Origin: Halomarina litorea
GTDB taxonomy: Archaea > Halobacteriota > Halobacteria > Halobacteriales > Haloarculaceae
Assembly: GCF_024227715.1 (NCBI RefSeq)
Contig: NZ_CP100451.1
Coordinates: 95,484 to 159,483 of the forward strand
Reading direction: 5' to 3'
Length of the DNA: 64,000 nt
Shown here in pieces: positions 9,034 through 16,430 of this stretch. Position 1 is the first letter of the stretch, and the number at the start of each line of letters is the position of its first letter. The notes beneath the pieces are model-generated. The model saw only the letters and a program-made list of their open reading frames with translations. It ran no database searches and was not told the origin of the DNA. The position numbers and the translations under genes were made by a program.

Positions 9034-10305
9034 ATGACTCACACTTCACCACCGAACATCGATCTCGATCGGCTCCCTGACAAACTCACGACTCGCGACC
9101 AGTGGGTCTGCTGGCGGACCGAACAGCGCGATGGGAAACCGACGAAAGTTCCGGTCGACCCACGGACCGGTGAGTACGCATCGGCGACTGATTCGACGAC
9201 GTGGACGGAGAGCGAGACGGCCGTGGAGTATCTTCGAACGACGACGAGTACCGATGGAATCGGGTTCGTCTTCACCGCGGACGATCCACTCGTCGGGATC
9301 GACCTCGATGACGGTCGTGACCCCGACAGCGGTGCTATCGACGAGGCTGCGAGCGACATCATCGAGCGCTTCGATTCCTACACGGAATGCTCGCCCTCTG
9401 GGACTGGGTTCCACGTACTCGTTACAGGGACGCTCCCGGACGGACGGAATCGTCGTGGGGCCATCGAGATGTACGACAGCGCTCGCTTCTTTACCGTGAC
9501 CGGTGAACACGTCGATGGAAGACCCCAGAGCATCGCGCGTCGGCAGGATGCCCTCACAGCGATTCACCGTGAGTACGTCCAAGAGACGGACACGAATTCG
9601 ACAGGTGGTGACGATACCAGTGGCGAAGCGGCCGGGCGAACGAACAAAGCACCGAGGACAGATGTCACTCTCACCGATGACGACCTCCTCGAGAAAGCCC
9701 GAGCCGCTTCGAACGGTGAGAAGTTCGACCAGCTCTGGAACGGGACGGTAGCCGGATACAACAGTCACTCGGAAGCAGACATGGCGCTGTGCTGTTTGCT
9801 GGCGTTCTGGACCGGTGGCGACCACGCGTGGATCAACCAGCTGTTCCGGCAGTCAGGGTTGCTGCGAGAGAAGTGGGACGAGATCCACTACGCAGATGGG
9901 TCGACGTACGGTGAGAAAACCATCGAACGGGCAGTCGCAACCACCTCGGAATTCTACGACCCGGAGTTCAGTAATGAGGCCACGCAGCCGTCGTCTGCAA
10001 CTGGTGGCTCGTCTACCGGAACCAACCATGACGATACGGAGCGGAGTACTGCATACCGCAAGGAGCGCAACCGGTTGCTGGCAGACCGCGTCGACGACCT
10101 CGAAGCGACGCTCGAACAGAAAGCTGAACGGATCGAGACGCTTGAAGCCGAACTCGAGCGGCTCAAGCACAACACAGATCCTGACCAGCAGTTGGACGCT
10201 GGCCACAATCGCCACGCGACTGATTCGGACGAGTGTGACGAACCGCCAGCGACAGCGTCCATGTGGAATCGAGCAAAGCGATTGTTCCGAGACGATTCCG
10301 AGTAG
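9034..10305 (+). CDS. Plasmid primase-polymerase-like protein
   Basis: 423 residues. The N-terminal 170 residues match the PrimPol-like pattern seen in phage and plasmid primases: QWVCWR near the start, GIGFVFTADDPLVGIDLDD in the middle with the metal-binding acidic cluster, then SPSGTGFHV. Residues 220-310 resemble the helical domain that follows in such proteins (YNSHSEADMALCCLLAFWTGGD). The C-terminus is a coiled coil (about 345-385). No helicase domain follows, so this is a short stand-alone form. It probably makes primers for the plasmid, or is a regulator derived from such an enzyme. Hairpin leader A sits directly upstream and an inverted-repeat element follows the stop. Confidence 0.7.
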   Translation: MTHTSPPNIDLDRLPDKLTTRDQWVCWRTEQRDGKPTKVPVDPRTGEYASATDSTTWTESETAVEYLRTTTSTDGIGFVFTADDPLVGIDLDDGRDPDSGAIDEAASDIIERFDSYTECSPSGTGFHVLVTGTLPDGRNRRGAIEMYDSARFFTVTGEHVDGRPQSIARRQDALTAIHREYVQETDTNSTGGDDTSGEAAGRTNKAPRTDVTLTDDDLLEKARAASNGEKFDQLWNGTVAGYNSHSEADMALCCLLAFWTGGDHAWINQLFRQSGLLREKWDEIHYADGSTYGEKTIERAVATTSEFYDPEFSNEATQPSSATGGSSTGTNHDDTERSTAYRKERNRLLADRVDDLEATLEQKAERIETLEAELERLKHNTDPDQQLDAGHNRHATDSDECDEPPATASMWNRAKRLFRDDSE

Positions 10306-10381
10306 TTCACGAGGACCGTCAGCATCCTTGTGACGGTTCGTCGCCTGCTTGCTATCAGCTACGAGTCCCTGTTTCGTGGTC

Positions 10382-10423
10382 TTAACCAACAGAACGTCGT
10401 TGAAAGTAGTATCTGTTGGTTAA
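10382..10423. repeat. 42-nt inverted-repeat element, copy 1
   Basis: Arms TTAACCAACAG and CTGTTGGTTAA (11 bp, perfect) around a 20-nt spacer. Lies 77 nt after the primase-like stop. Four more copies with the same arms and almost the same total length occur at 28074, 28800, 41061 and 43220. Confidence 0.85.
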
Positions 10424-10444
10424 CTCTCATCGGCGAGGACAATC

Positions 10445-10621
10445 ATTGACTACGAGCGCGAATACGACTCGGCAACCCTAACCGGCGTCATCGCAGTCAC
10501 AGAGACGAGCGACGACCGGACCAGCGACGATGTCTATGCGGACTTCACCGACTGGGCGACCGCTCGCTAGGAGCGTGAACATTCTGAGCGGGCTCGCCGA
10601 CAGTGTGACGGGGTCGAGTAC
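10445..10621 (+). pseudogene. Remnant of a small plasmid gene with an internal amber codon
   Basis: A clearly coding-like acidic frame runs from 10445 (ATT where a start codon would be expected) through LTGVIAVTETSDDRTSD to a TAG at 10568-10570. The same frame then continues with ATAR[TAG]EREHSERARRQ, coding-like on both sides. Both the missing start and the internal stop can be explained by single substitutions (ATG to ATT, CAG to TAG). The frame then runs into the antisense of the HEPN gene. The family was not recognised. Confidence 0.4.
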
Positions 10622-11146
10622 TTACGCGTTGTCGATCGACGAACACTGACAGAACCGCTCGAGTTGTGGATCGAACGTGACGATATGCTTGTGAACCGTT
10701 GTGGCGACTCGCCGCATCGCACGAGCCTGTTCCTTCGTCGTGACGGTCGTCCCGTAGTAGTGTTCCGTCCGGCGTGCATCGTACAGCGTTTTGAGCGACT
10801 CGATCGTGCTGTCTTCCAAGGGGACCTGTCCCTTCGCGAACTCGTAGGGTGATGTATGATCCCGTAACTCCCTCGCGTCAGTCCCAGTCATCGCTAGCAG
10901 GTATCCCTGGAGCGTGTGCTCGATGACGATGAACGAGTGTTCGAGAATCGCCCCGTAGTACTCGCCCAGTTCATCGATTCTGTTCGTCAGCTCGATCAAC
11001 CGGCAGGCTTTCTGGATTTGGACCTCCCCATCGCTGGCATCGGGACCGGGGTTCAGTGTGGGCTCGAACGTCGGTTGCCCATGTGCGTGGCCAAACGCGT
11101 CTTCGGCTGCCGAAATCTCCTCGAGCAAGTGCGTTGGGTCACTCAT
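10622..11146 (-). CDS. HEPN-domain protein (toxin of a HEPN-MNT pair)
   Basis: 174 residues, mostly helical. Near the C-terminal third is ARRTEHYYG: Arg125 and His129 are followed by a Tyr, a variant of the R-X4-6-H-X-Y motif of HEPN ribonucleases (spacing here is three residues, shorter than usual). The gene overlaps the 3' end of a nucleotidyltransferase gene by 8 nt and is cotranscribed with it. In HEPN-MNT modules the MNT enzyme adds nucleotides to the HEPN Tyr to silence the RNase. The function is inferred from this pairing. The shortened R-to-H spacing could mean reduced catalysis. Confidence 0.65.
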   Translation of the reverse strand: MSDPTHLLEEISAAEDAFGHAHGQPTFEPTLNPGPDASDGEVQIQKACRLIELTNRIDELGEYYGAILEHSFIVIEHTLQGYLLAMTGTDARELRDHTSPYEFAKGQVPLEDSTIESLKTLYDARRTEHYYGTTVTTKEQARAMRRVATTVHKHIVTFDPQLERFCQCSSIDNA

Positions 11147-11948
11147 GATCGAGAACTTCCTGCTTGACGCGGTCGAGCGTCTCTGAGGACAGCAGGGTGA
11201 TTCCCGTCCCGAACAGCCGCTCCGTGTCGACTCGTTCCAGTTGATTGATGATCGATTGGGGCGTCTCGACGAGGATCTCGAACGAATATCGGTGTGCGGA
11301 GGCCCAGTCCTGGTCGTCCGCTTCGAGGGTCTCTTTCAGGTCGGCCCAGCCGCTTTCGAAATCGGCGTTCACTGCGTCTACGACCGCAATGGTTGGCGGA
11401 ATCTGGAGTCTCTCGAGGCGTTTGGCGAGTTTGTTCGCGTGGTGTCGTTGCTGCATATGATCGCCACCGACGAGGACCCAGAGGTCGATATCCGATTGGC
11501 GGTCGGCCTCCCCTCGGGCAACGCTCCCGAACAGGATGATACCCAGGACGTCGTCGAGTTCGTCTTCCAGATAGTGGTACGCGACGCGCACGGGCGTCTG
11601 GAAGTTCGTTTGTGGGATGCTACGAATCGGGTCGTCCGGGTTGTCGAGTCGCTCCCTGTTGATGTGGACCCGCCGCGCATTGCCCTTGTGAAACGTCTCG
11701 ACAAGCTCATTCGCCTCAAGGACGTCGACAGCTTCGCGGGTCGCCCGCTCGCTGAGGGGAACGACCTTCGAGAGTTGTCGAAGTGAGACGTTGATACTGG
11801 GATTGTCGCTGAGGAAGTTGAGGATGTATGTCGTGGCACCGTGCTTAAACAGGTCGGCATCTCGAACAGGGAGCGCGAGTTCGATCGACATTCCCCGATC
11901 CGAGTCGGGGGGGTCACCTGGGGCTTCTGTTGAACTGTGATTCTGCAT
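11139..11948 (-). CDS. Winged-helix plus MNT nucleotidyltransferase (antitoxin)
   Basis: About 269 residues from the second Met. That start is preferred because an AT-rich TATA-like box (11971-11990) lies about 27 nt upstream, typical of leaderless haloarchaeal transcripts; an ATG at 11963 is also possible. Residues 35-100 form a winged-helix domain (LRQLSKVVPLSERATREAVDVL). Residues 115-225 are a minimal nucleotidyltransferase with GS (141-142) and catalytic Asp153 and Asp155 (FGSVARGEADRQSDIDLWV). A helical C-terminus follows. The HTH suggests autoregulation; the MNT domain is expected to modify the HEPN partner that starts within its stop. Confidence 0.75.
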   Translation of the reverse strand: MQNHSSTEAPGDPPDSDRGMSIELALPVRDADLFKHGATTYILNFLSDNPSINVSLRQLSKVVPLSERATREAVDVLEANELVETFHKGNARRVHINRERLDNPDDPIRSIPQTNFQTPVRVAYHYLEDELDDVLGIILFGSVARGEADRQSDIDLWVLVGGDHMQQRHHANKLAKRLERLQIPPTIAVVDAVNADFESGWADLKETLEADDQDWASAHRYSFEILVETPQSIINQLERVDTERLFGTGITLLSSETLDRVKQEVLDHE

Positions 11949-12139
11949 ACGGCATTGCAGCACACCAAACTATTTATACTTTATATTTAGTTGGTCGGGA
12001 GACTGAGCCCGGATACTACGACTCATGTTCGAGACAGCCCAGAGGTCAAGATAATAGCACCTCGCGCATCGGTCGTCCCTCGTACTTGACCATGAGGGAG
12101 CAGTCGGTTGGGCCGAGCATACCGAGACGCGAGACTGCG

Positions 12140-12165
12140 ATGAGGTTAAGACCCGTTAACCTCAT
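12140..12165. promoter_or_regulatory. Perfect 10-bp inverted repeat, probable operator
   Basis: ATGAGGTTAA, six-nt spacer, TTAACCTCAT, centred about 38 nt upstream of the winged-helix gene at 12191. The position overlaps where the TATA box and BRE of a leaderless promoter would be, so binding would repress. Autoregulation by the 12191 product is inferred. Confidence 0.6.
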
Positions 12166-12190
12166 GTGCTCGCGGTTCGTTGCCGCACGT

Positions 12191-12598
12191 ATGGCCGACG
12201 GCTCATCCGCATCGGCGTCGGGTGCCGACGATGGGGACGCCATCGACGCCCTCACGGCCGACCTCTTCGGCGAGCCCGCGCTCCTCGACCTCGATGCACA
12301 TCTGGAGTTGTTCGAGGAGGTGGCCGCACGCCCCCGGTTCGGCGTGCTGTACGCCCTCCAGCAGGAAGAGCGACTGAGCGCGAAAGAACTCGGCGAGCGC
12401 CTCGGTCGGAGTGAAAACGGGCTGCACTATCACCTCGATCGGTTGGTCGACGCCGGGCTCGTGGCCAACCGTCGCGAATCGGTCCCCGACCGAGACGGGT
12501 TGTACTCGTATTACGAACTGACTGGGCTCGGTGCGGACCTCGTCGACGCAGTGACGGCGTTTATCGGTTCCGAGAAGACCGCACTCGAGGAGTACTGA
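12191..12598 (+). CDS. ArsR/MarR-like winged-helix regulator
   Basis: 135 residues from the ATG at 12191; the frame is open further upstream but that part is not protein-like and would contain the inverted repeat. Core helix-turn-helix: FGVLYALQQEERLSAKELG, then LGRSENGLHYHLDRLVDAGLV, then a beta-wing (GLYSYYELTGLG). This is the haloarchaeal HTH_20-like layout with a recognition helix containing HYHLDRL. No Cys pair for metal sensing is present. Ligand unknown. It probably controls itself and possibly the small broken gene just downstream. Confidence 0.75.
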   Translation: MADGSSASASGADDGDAIDALTADLFGEPALLDLDAHLELFEEVAARPRFGVLYALQQEERLSAKELGERLGRSENGLHYHLDRLVDAGLVANRRESVPDRDGLYSYYELTGLGADLVDAVTAFIGSEKTALEEY

Positions 12599-12635
12599 CA
12601 CCCACGCACGGCGACCACGACTGCACACCTGGTCA

Positions 12636-12803
12636 ATGACATCCAGCACTGATTCCTCGACCGAGGTCGGCGAGGAGGTCCGTCGACTCTACGAGCGGTA
12701 GGCGGCCGAGACCGACGAGGAACGTCGTGACATCGCCCTCGAAATGGGGACACTCGACGGTCGCCGTCACACCGATATCTGCACAGCGCTCGAAGACGAG
12801 TAA
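12636..12803 (+). pseudogene. Small acidic gene broken by an in-frame amber codon
   Basis: A 55-codon frame starts with ATG at 12636 (MTSSTDSSTEVGEEVRRLYER), meets TAG at 12699-12701, and continues in the same frame with AAETDEERRDIALEMGTLDG to TAA at 12801. Both halves have the same acidic, helical composition and read as one protein. A single nonsense substitution is the simplest explanation. It lies 37 nt after the winged-helix regulator and may have been its target. Confidence 0.5.
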
Positions 12804-13202
12804 CGCGGGGTAGATTTCTGCAGGAAGAATCGGAGACGTTTTTCGCCCAATGTCTTCGTAATCGGCAACGCTGCTTTCCGATAGGACACTGGCGCTACTC
12901 GGAGTGATAGTCTCCGTCGTCACTGGCCACTGTTCACTCAGGAGTTCCAATCTCGCTGGACACAATATTTCAGGCCACTCTATCTGCTAGGCACCCCCGC
13001 CTATGCCCCGTCAGACGGAGGTTTGGAGAGTAGTGAATATTCTTAACAGATGATTCGGACAGGAGTGGCTGATCTTAGACCTTCTGCTGATCGAGCGAGT
13101 TGTATCACAACTCGCTTACTCTGACCGCACAGCCCCCTGTTTCGACTCCAATCCGGGAGCACTCACCGCAAAGACTAGACGGGTTGCCCTGCAAACCCGT
13201 GT
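12804..13202. other. Intergenic region before the integrase
   Basis: No convincing gene. A 7-bp hairpin (ACGGGTT ... AACCCGT, 13179-13200) ends 3 nt before the integrase ATG and could be an operator or recombination core. No tRNA-like structure was found. Confidence 0.5.
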
Positions 13203-13802
13203 ATGGTTCGCGTCGACGACTCGGGCGGTGTGACGAAGTGCTGGCCTAACCGTGACGAACTCGCCGGGCTTGACGCCGCCGCTGCTCGGGCCGACTGGAA
13301 ACGAGAGATCGCAATCATGCTGATGGGCCGGTGTGGATTCCGCGCCGACGAGGTGAACTACCCCGGCGATGCTGAACTCCGGTGGTCGGAGAAAGGCGGG
13401 TGCTGGTTCGTCGAGATTCGAGGGAAGAACACCCGTGGGGGCGAGCCGAAGCTATGCGACGCCTGGATGCCCGAAGACGTCGAGGCGAATGTCCGCCGAT
13501 TCTCACGCGAGCGGGGCCGCGGGACGGGAGAGTCATGGGTCGATGCCTCAAAGTCGAGTGTCCGCCGGTGGGTAAAAGAAGCCGCTGCGGAGGTGGCCGA
13601 GGACGCCGAGCAGTCCGAACGGTGGCTACAGGTGTCGAGCCACGATCTCCGGCGCTCGTGGGCGACATACCACCTAGTCGAGCGGCAGGTGGACGTGCGG
13701 ACGATGATGTCCATTGGTGGGTGGAGCGACTACTCGACTATCGAACCGTACCTCGCAGAGCCGACAGAAGGGAGAATCGGCGAGGCGATGTCCCTCGCCT
13801 GA
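13203..13802 (+). CDS. Short tyrosine recombinase (integrase)
   Basis: 199 residues covering only the catalytic domain of a tyrosine recombinase. Visible residues: Arg47 (GFRADEV), Lys75 (RGKN), the H-x-x-R box His147-Arg150 (SSHDLRRSW), Trp173 in the His/Trp position (GGWSDY) and the nucleophile Tyr183 (IEPYL). The usual N-terminal SAM-like core-binding domain is missing; the haloarchaeal provirus and plasmid integrases of this type are often longer. With the next two genes it resembles the integration end of a small haloarchaeal provirus or integrative plasmid. Attachment sites could not be identified. Confidence 0.8.
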   Translation: MVRVDDSGGVTKCWPNRDELAGLDAAAARADWKREIAIMLMGRCGFRADEVNYPGDAELRWSEKGGCWFVEIRGKNTRGGEPKLCDAWMPEDVEANVRRFSRERGRGTGESWVDASKSSVRRWVKEAAAEVAEDAEQSERWLQVSSHDLRRSWATYHLVERQVDVRTMMSIGGWSDYSTIEPYLAEPTEGRIGEAMSLA

Positions 13803-13811
13803 CCGGGGCCG

Positions 13812-14240
13812 CTACACTACGTTCGAGGGCGTCGCGACTCGAACGTCAGCGTCGACCCGATTCTCGACGAACTCTTCGGCTACCGGAACGGTCGACGAAG
13901 GGACCACCAGGACGGCGGTGTAGTTCCGCTTGGAGGCGAACGCTTCGAGCTGCTCGCTGGCGTGGGTGTCCAGCGAGTCCCTCGTCTCTATCTCGATGGC
14001 CAGAAACCGAGGGAAGTCGCGGACCGTGATGTCGGGCCGGTACCTCTCGATTGTATCGGGCTGCCCGTTGCCGACCCCGGACTCATGGTCAACGTGGAGC
14101 GTTGCCTCCGGGGCTTCTCTCTCGATACTCTTTGCCGTCTTCCGGACGACGCGGTCGTGCTTTGAGGTAGTCAGATGGTCGTGGATCGAGACGGCACCAA
14201 CGAGACCCACGAGGGCCGCGAGCGCTTTCCCGGAACTCAT
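13812..14240 (-). CDS. Membrane-anchored PD-(D/E)XK-like protein
   Basis: 142 residues. A hydrophobic N-terminal segment (about residues 5-18) is followed by a domain with PDITVRD and FLAIEIET, the Asp and Glu-x-Glu positions of a restriction-endonuclease-like fold (Lys replaced), then a conserved-looking SEQLEAFA/AVLVVPSS strand-helix. The gene at 63161 has the same architecture. It ends convergently with the integrase, 9 nt apart, and its start overlaps the end of the next gene upstream (4 nt). Function unknown; a nuclease-derived role in an integrative element is inference. Confidence 0.6.
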   Translation of the reverse strand: MSSGKALAALVGLVGAVSIHDHLTTSKHDRVVRKTAKSIEREAPEATLHVDHESGVGNGQPDTIERYRPDITVRDFPRFLAIEIETRDSLDTHASEQLEAFASKRNYTAVLVVPSSTVPVAEEFVENRVDADVRVATPSNVV

Positions 14241-14887
14241 GCAGCACCACCTCGAATCGGAGTCCCGGCCGCTTTGTGGGTCAGCCGGTACCGGAGCGCG
14301 CCGTTCCGGAAGCCTATCTGGTCGTAGCCTTCCCCTTTCTCGACCTCGTCGGAGTCCTTGATCGCCCCGACGACCTTGTCGAGTTTATTCATCCGCTCGG
14401 CCTCCTCACCGGAGGCCATCGCATCCTCCAAGTTCTCTGGCGAGACGTCGAGGGCCTGCGACGCGACACCGCGTAGCGTCGACTCGTCCGCGCCCCCGTC
14501 TGCAAGCGGGGCTGCTTCTCGCTCGGCCTCGCGTGCGTGCAGGTCTTCGAGGAACCGTTCTCGCTCCTCGTCGACGTGTGCGCCAAGGTCCACGTCCTCA
14601 CCCATGGGGTACTCGCCGGTCCGCTCTTTCAGGATGAAGGTAGACGGACCGGAGGGTTCGAGTTCCTCGACAACTCCCACCGCTTCGAGGTTGTCGAGGA
14701 CCGTCTCGACCGTGTGGTCGAGTTCATCGCCGAGTTCCTCGTCCACTTCGGACCGTCGGACCGTCTCCTCGCTGGCCGCGGTCAACCCCTGTCGAGCGAA
14801 CCATTCCGCCGTTCGGATTTGGTCCGCAACACTTGGTTGGCCGCTATTCACCGATCGTATCTGCTCTTGTATCGTGTCGAAACTCAC
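14237..14887 (-). CDS. Conserved hypothetical helical protein of the integrative element
   Basis: About 216 residues from a GTG at 14887, chosen because the region further upstream is not protein-like and a TTAAGC box lies about 40 nt upstream; longer starts (to 15004) are possible. The protein is acidic and helical. Residues 1-85 contain an HTH-like stretch (ELDHTVETVLDNLEAVGVVEELE, with a beta-wing after it), and residues 105-150 look coiled-coil. The C-terminus has a short beta-rich end (GFRNGALRYRLTHKA). It overlaps the nuclease-like gene by 4 nt. The family was not recognised. Confidence 0.55.
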   Translation of the reverse strand: MSFDTIQEQIRSVNSGQPSVADQIRTAEWFARQGLTAASEETVRRSEVDEELGDELDHTVETVLDNLEAVGVVEELEPSGPSTFILKERTGEYPMGEDVDLGAHVDEERERFLEDLHAREAEREAAPLADGGADESTLRGVASQALDVSPENLEDAMASGEEAERMNKLDKVVGAIKDSDEVEKGEGYDQIGFRNGALRYRLTHKAAGTPIRGGAA

Positions 14888-15012
14888 GTGCTGACTATCG
14901 CAGCAGCTCGACTCGCCCAGTAGAGTAACGCTTAATCCACTCCAGCAAGAATCATGGGTTGCAATCGCCTTGCTGTCAGGGTGGACCGCTGCCGGGGAAC
15001 CCATACTCGTGT

Positions 15013-15050
15013 GGGGGACCCGGAGCCTGCTCTAACAGGCTCGGTCCCCC
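15013..15050. terminator. Strong hairpin (two stacked stems)
   Basis: GGGGGACC pairs with GGTCCCCC and, inside it after a two-base bulge, GAGCCTG pairs with CAGGCTC around a six-base loop. No U-run follows on either strand. It separates the repressor remnant from the integrative-element genes and may end transcription or protect an RNA end. Confidence 0.5.
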
Positions 15051-15146
15051 TTGTTCAGTTCGTACCTGACTTATTAGCGGGTAGTAACACGTCCGGACTT
15101 AAAAATATCTAGGGTGCGTACCACCCCATTGTCTGGATTCAATCAT

Positions 15147-15295
15147 GAGTCTGACTCAGGTCATATCGTAATACGATATGACGCCAAGATGCTAGTCCAG
15201 CCTACTCTAGAAGATATTGGGCTACACGAACTGTGTCACAATTCGGGTTTTCTATCCGAATTCTATCACACCGTTGAATCGGGTCTATTAATAGA
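15147..15295. repeat. Cluster of four palindromes in an AT-rich gap
   Basis: GAGTC-T-GACTC (about 15147-15157), GTCATATCGTA-A-TACGATATGAC (15160-15182, 11-bp perfect arms), AATTCGG-9nt-CCGAATT (15240-15262) and TCTATTAATAGA (15284-15295). No credible gene occupies 15051-15574. This density is unusual and fits a control or replication region of the element. Confidence 0.65.
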
Positions 15296-15574
15296 TACGT
15301 TACCGGGGTGAAAGTGGTTCGACAAGGGCACTAATTCCCAGACATAGCGTGGATTCCGAGTGGAAAAGAAGGGGGGTTGGGGTGATGATTTTCAGCCCTC
15401 GTGGGCGACGTACTCGGCAGAGTTGGCACTCTCAAAATAGCACTTCCTATTCAAGCAGTCATCCTTCCATCCACGACGGTTCGTGCGCCGTATCAAAGTG
15501 CCTCAGCATTCCCTCAGTCGGGGTTTCATCTGACGCTATCTCAACAATCGTACCGCAAATCATACACTCGTACG

Positions 15575-15882
15575 TTATTTTCTTATCTTCGGACGGGTCT
15601 GATGCTCCGCGTCAAGATCGCCTTCCAGATACCGCTCCCTGCCCTCGTAATCTCATACATCTGGTAGTCCCCCATCAACGGAGCCACCAATCCTGCTTGC
15701 GCTAGCATCCGACACCGTTCTCGAATCCGCCGCTCAATAGCGTCGAACCGCATTACGGAGGCCATCAGATTAGGACCTGACAGCGGCTCCTCCTCGACAA
15801 ACTCTAGGATACGCTCGTCAAGCGTACACATCCAGCCCGCGGGCAATCGATCGCTCAATGTCTCGCGGCCCCCACTACGCAC
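15575..15882 (-). pseudogene. phiH1-type repressor gene with a C-terminal frameshift
   Basis: The reading frame from 15882 encodes a winged-helix protein with the pattern of the Halobacterium phage phiH1 repressor family: WMCTLDERILEFVEEE, then RRIRERCRMLAQAGLV, then YEITRAG. After ITRAG the native frame gives a non-family tail (SGIWKAIL). Moving by one base restores the typical ending RERYLEGDLDAEH, stopping at 15575. A one-base deletion near 15635 is the simplest reading. A sequencing error cannot be excluded. Downstream in a third frame is a zinc-finger-like peptide (YECMICG ... HFDTAH, to about 15470) without a start codon. Confidence 0.6.
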
Positions 15883-15989
15883 CTCATCCTCAGGGTGCTT
15901 ACAGGGCCAGGGGATGGCCGAGGTAACCCTGTCTGTTCTGAGTCCTCCAAGGTTGCGACAGGATCACTGAGCGTCAAATCCGATTGAGC

Positions 15990-16430
15990 AGGTGGTTGGG
16001 ATGGCTCGCCCCGCTCGCCGCTGCCGCCCTCCGCGTGCTCACGGCTCCTCCCGGTCGCCGTTCGCTATCGAGGCGCTCCCTGCAGTCGCGCCTCGCTTCG
16101 CTCGCGACCGACCATTCCGGGCATGCAGCGGCTCCCGATAGTCGCCGCTGTTCCGGGCTGAAGTGGATGTGCCCTCGCGCCAGCGGGTATCCGTCGGGGG
16201 TTCGCGTGGCTCACCCCCCACGCATACTCCGCTGGCCGCTCGCTCCGGGCGGGTCGGACGCGCGGGGCTGGTTGGTTCATCGTCCGACGGCGCTCTCGCT
16301 CGCGCCCCATGGGCGCTCGCGACGGCGCGAGCGAGAGCGCGCACGTGACTGGTCGTCTTCGTGTGAAAAGCCGCGATGTAGTAGCATCGCGGCGGTCGGG
16401 CGCTGTGTGAGCGCCGTCGGACAGACAGCA
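15990..16430 (+). ncRNA. GC-rich structured leader upstream of the RPA-like gene
   Basis: About 440 nt with no plausible gene; the long open frames on both strands are Arg/Ala/Pro-rich, unlike the acidic proteins around them. Near the gene three hairpins follow one another: 16290-16340 (17-bp perfect stem), 16370-16393 (9-bp GCCGCGATG stem) and 16399-16414 (GGCGC stem). It could be a structured 5' leader, a separate small RNA, or a DNA element. Whether it is transcribed is not known from sequence. Confidence 0.5.

Noticed and set aside
12633..12965. 110-codon minus-strand frame
   Set aside because: Antisense to the amber-interrupted small gene and poor in acidic residues.
13141..13202. tRNA-like attachment site before the integrase
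   Set aside because: Bases 13141-13156 recall a T-arm but no matching acceptor stem or anticodon arm can be folded.
15114..15311. 65-codon frame in the palindrome island
   Set aside because: It reads through four palindromes and has no coding character.
15984..16430. N-terminal extension of the RPA-like frame
   Set aside because: Composition is basic and repetitive and the change to acidic sequence occurs exactly at ATG 16431.
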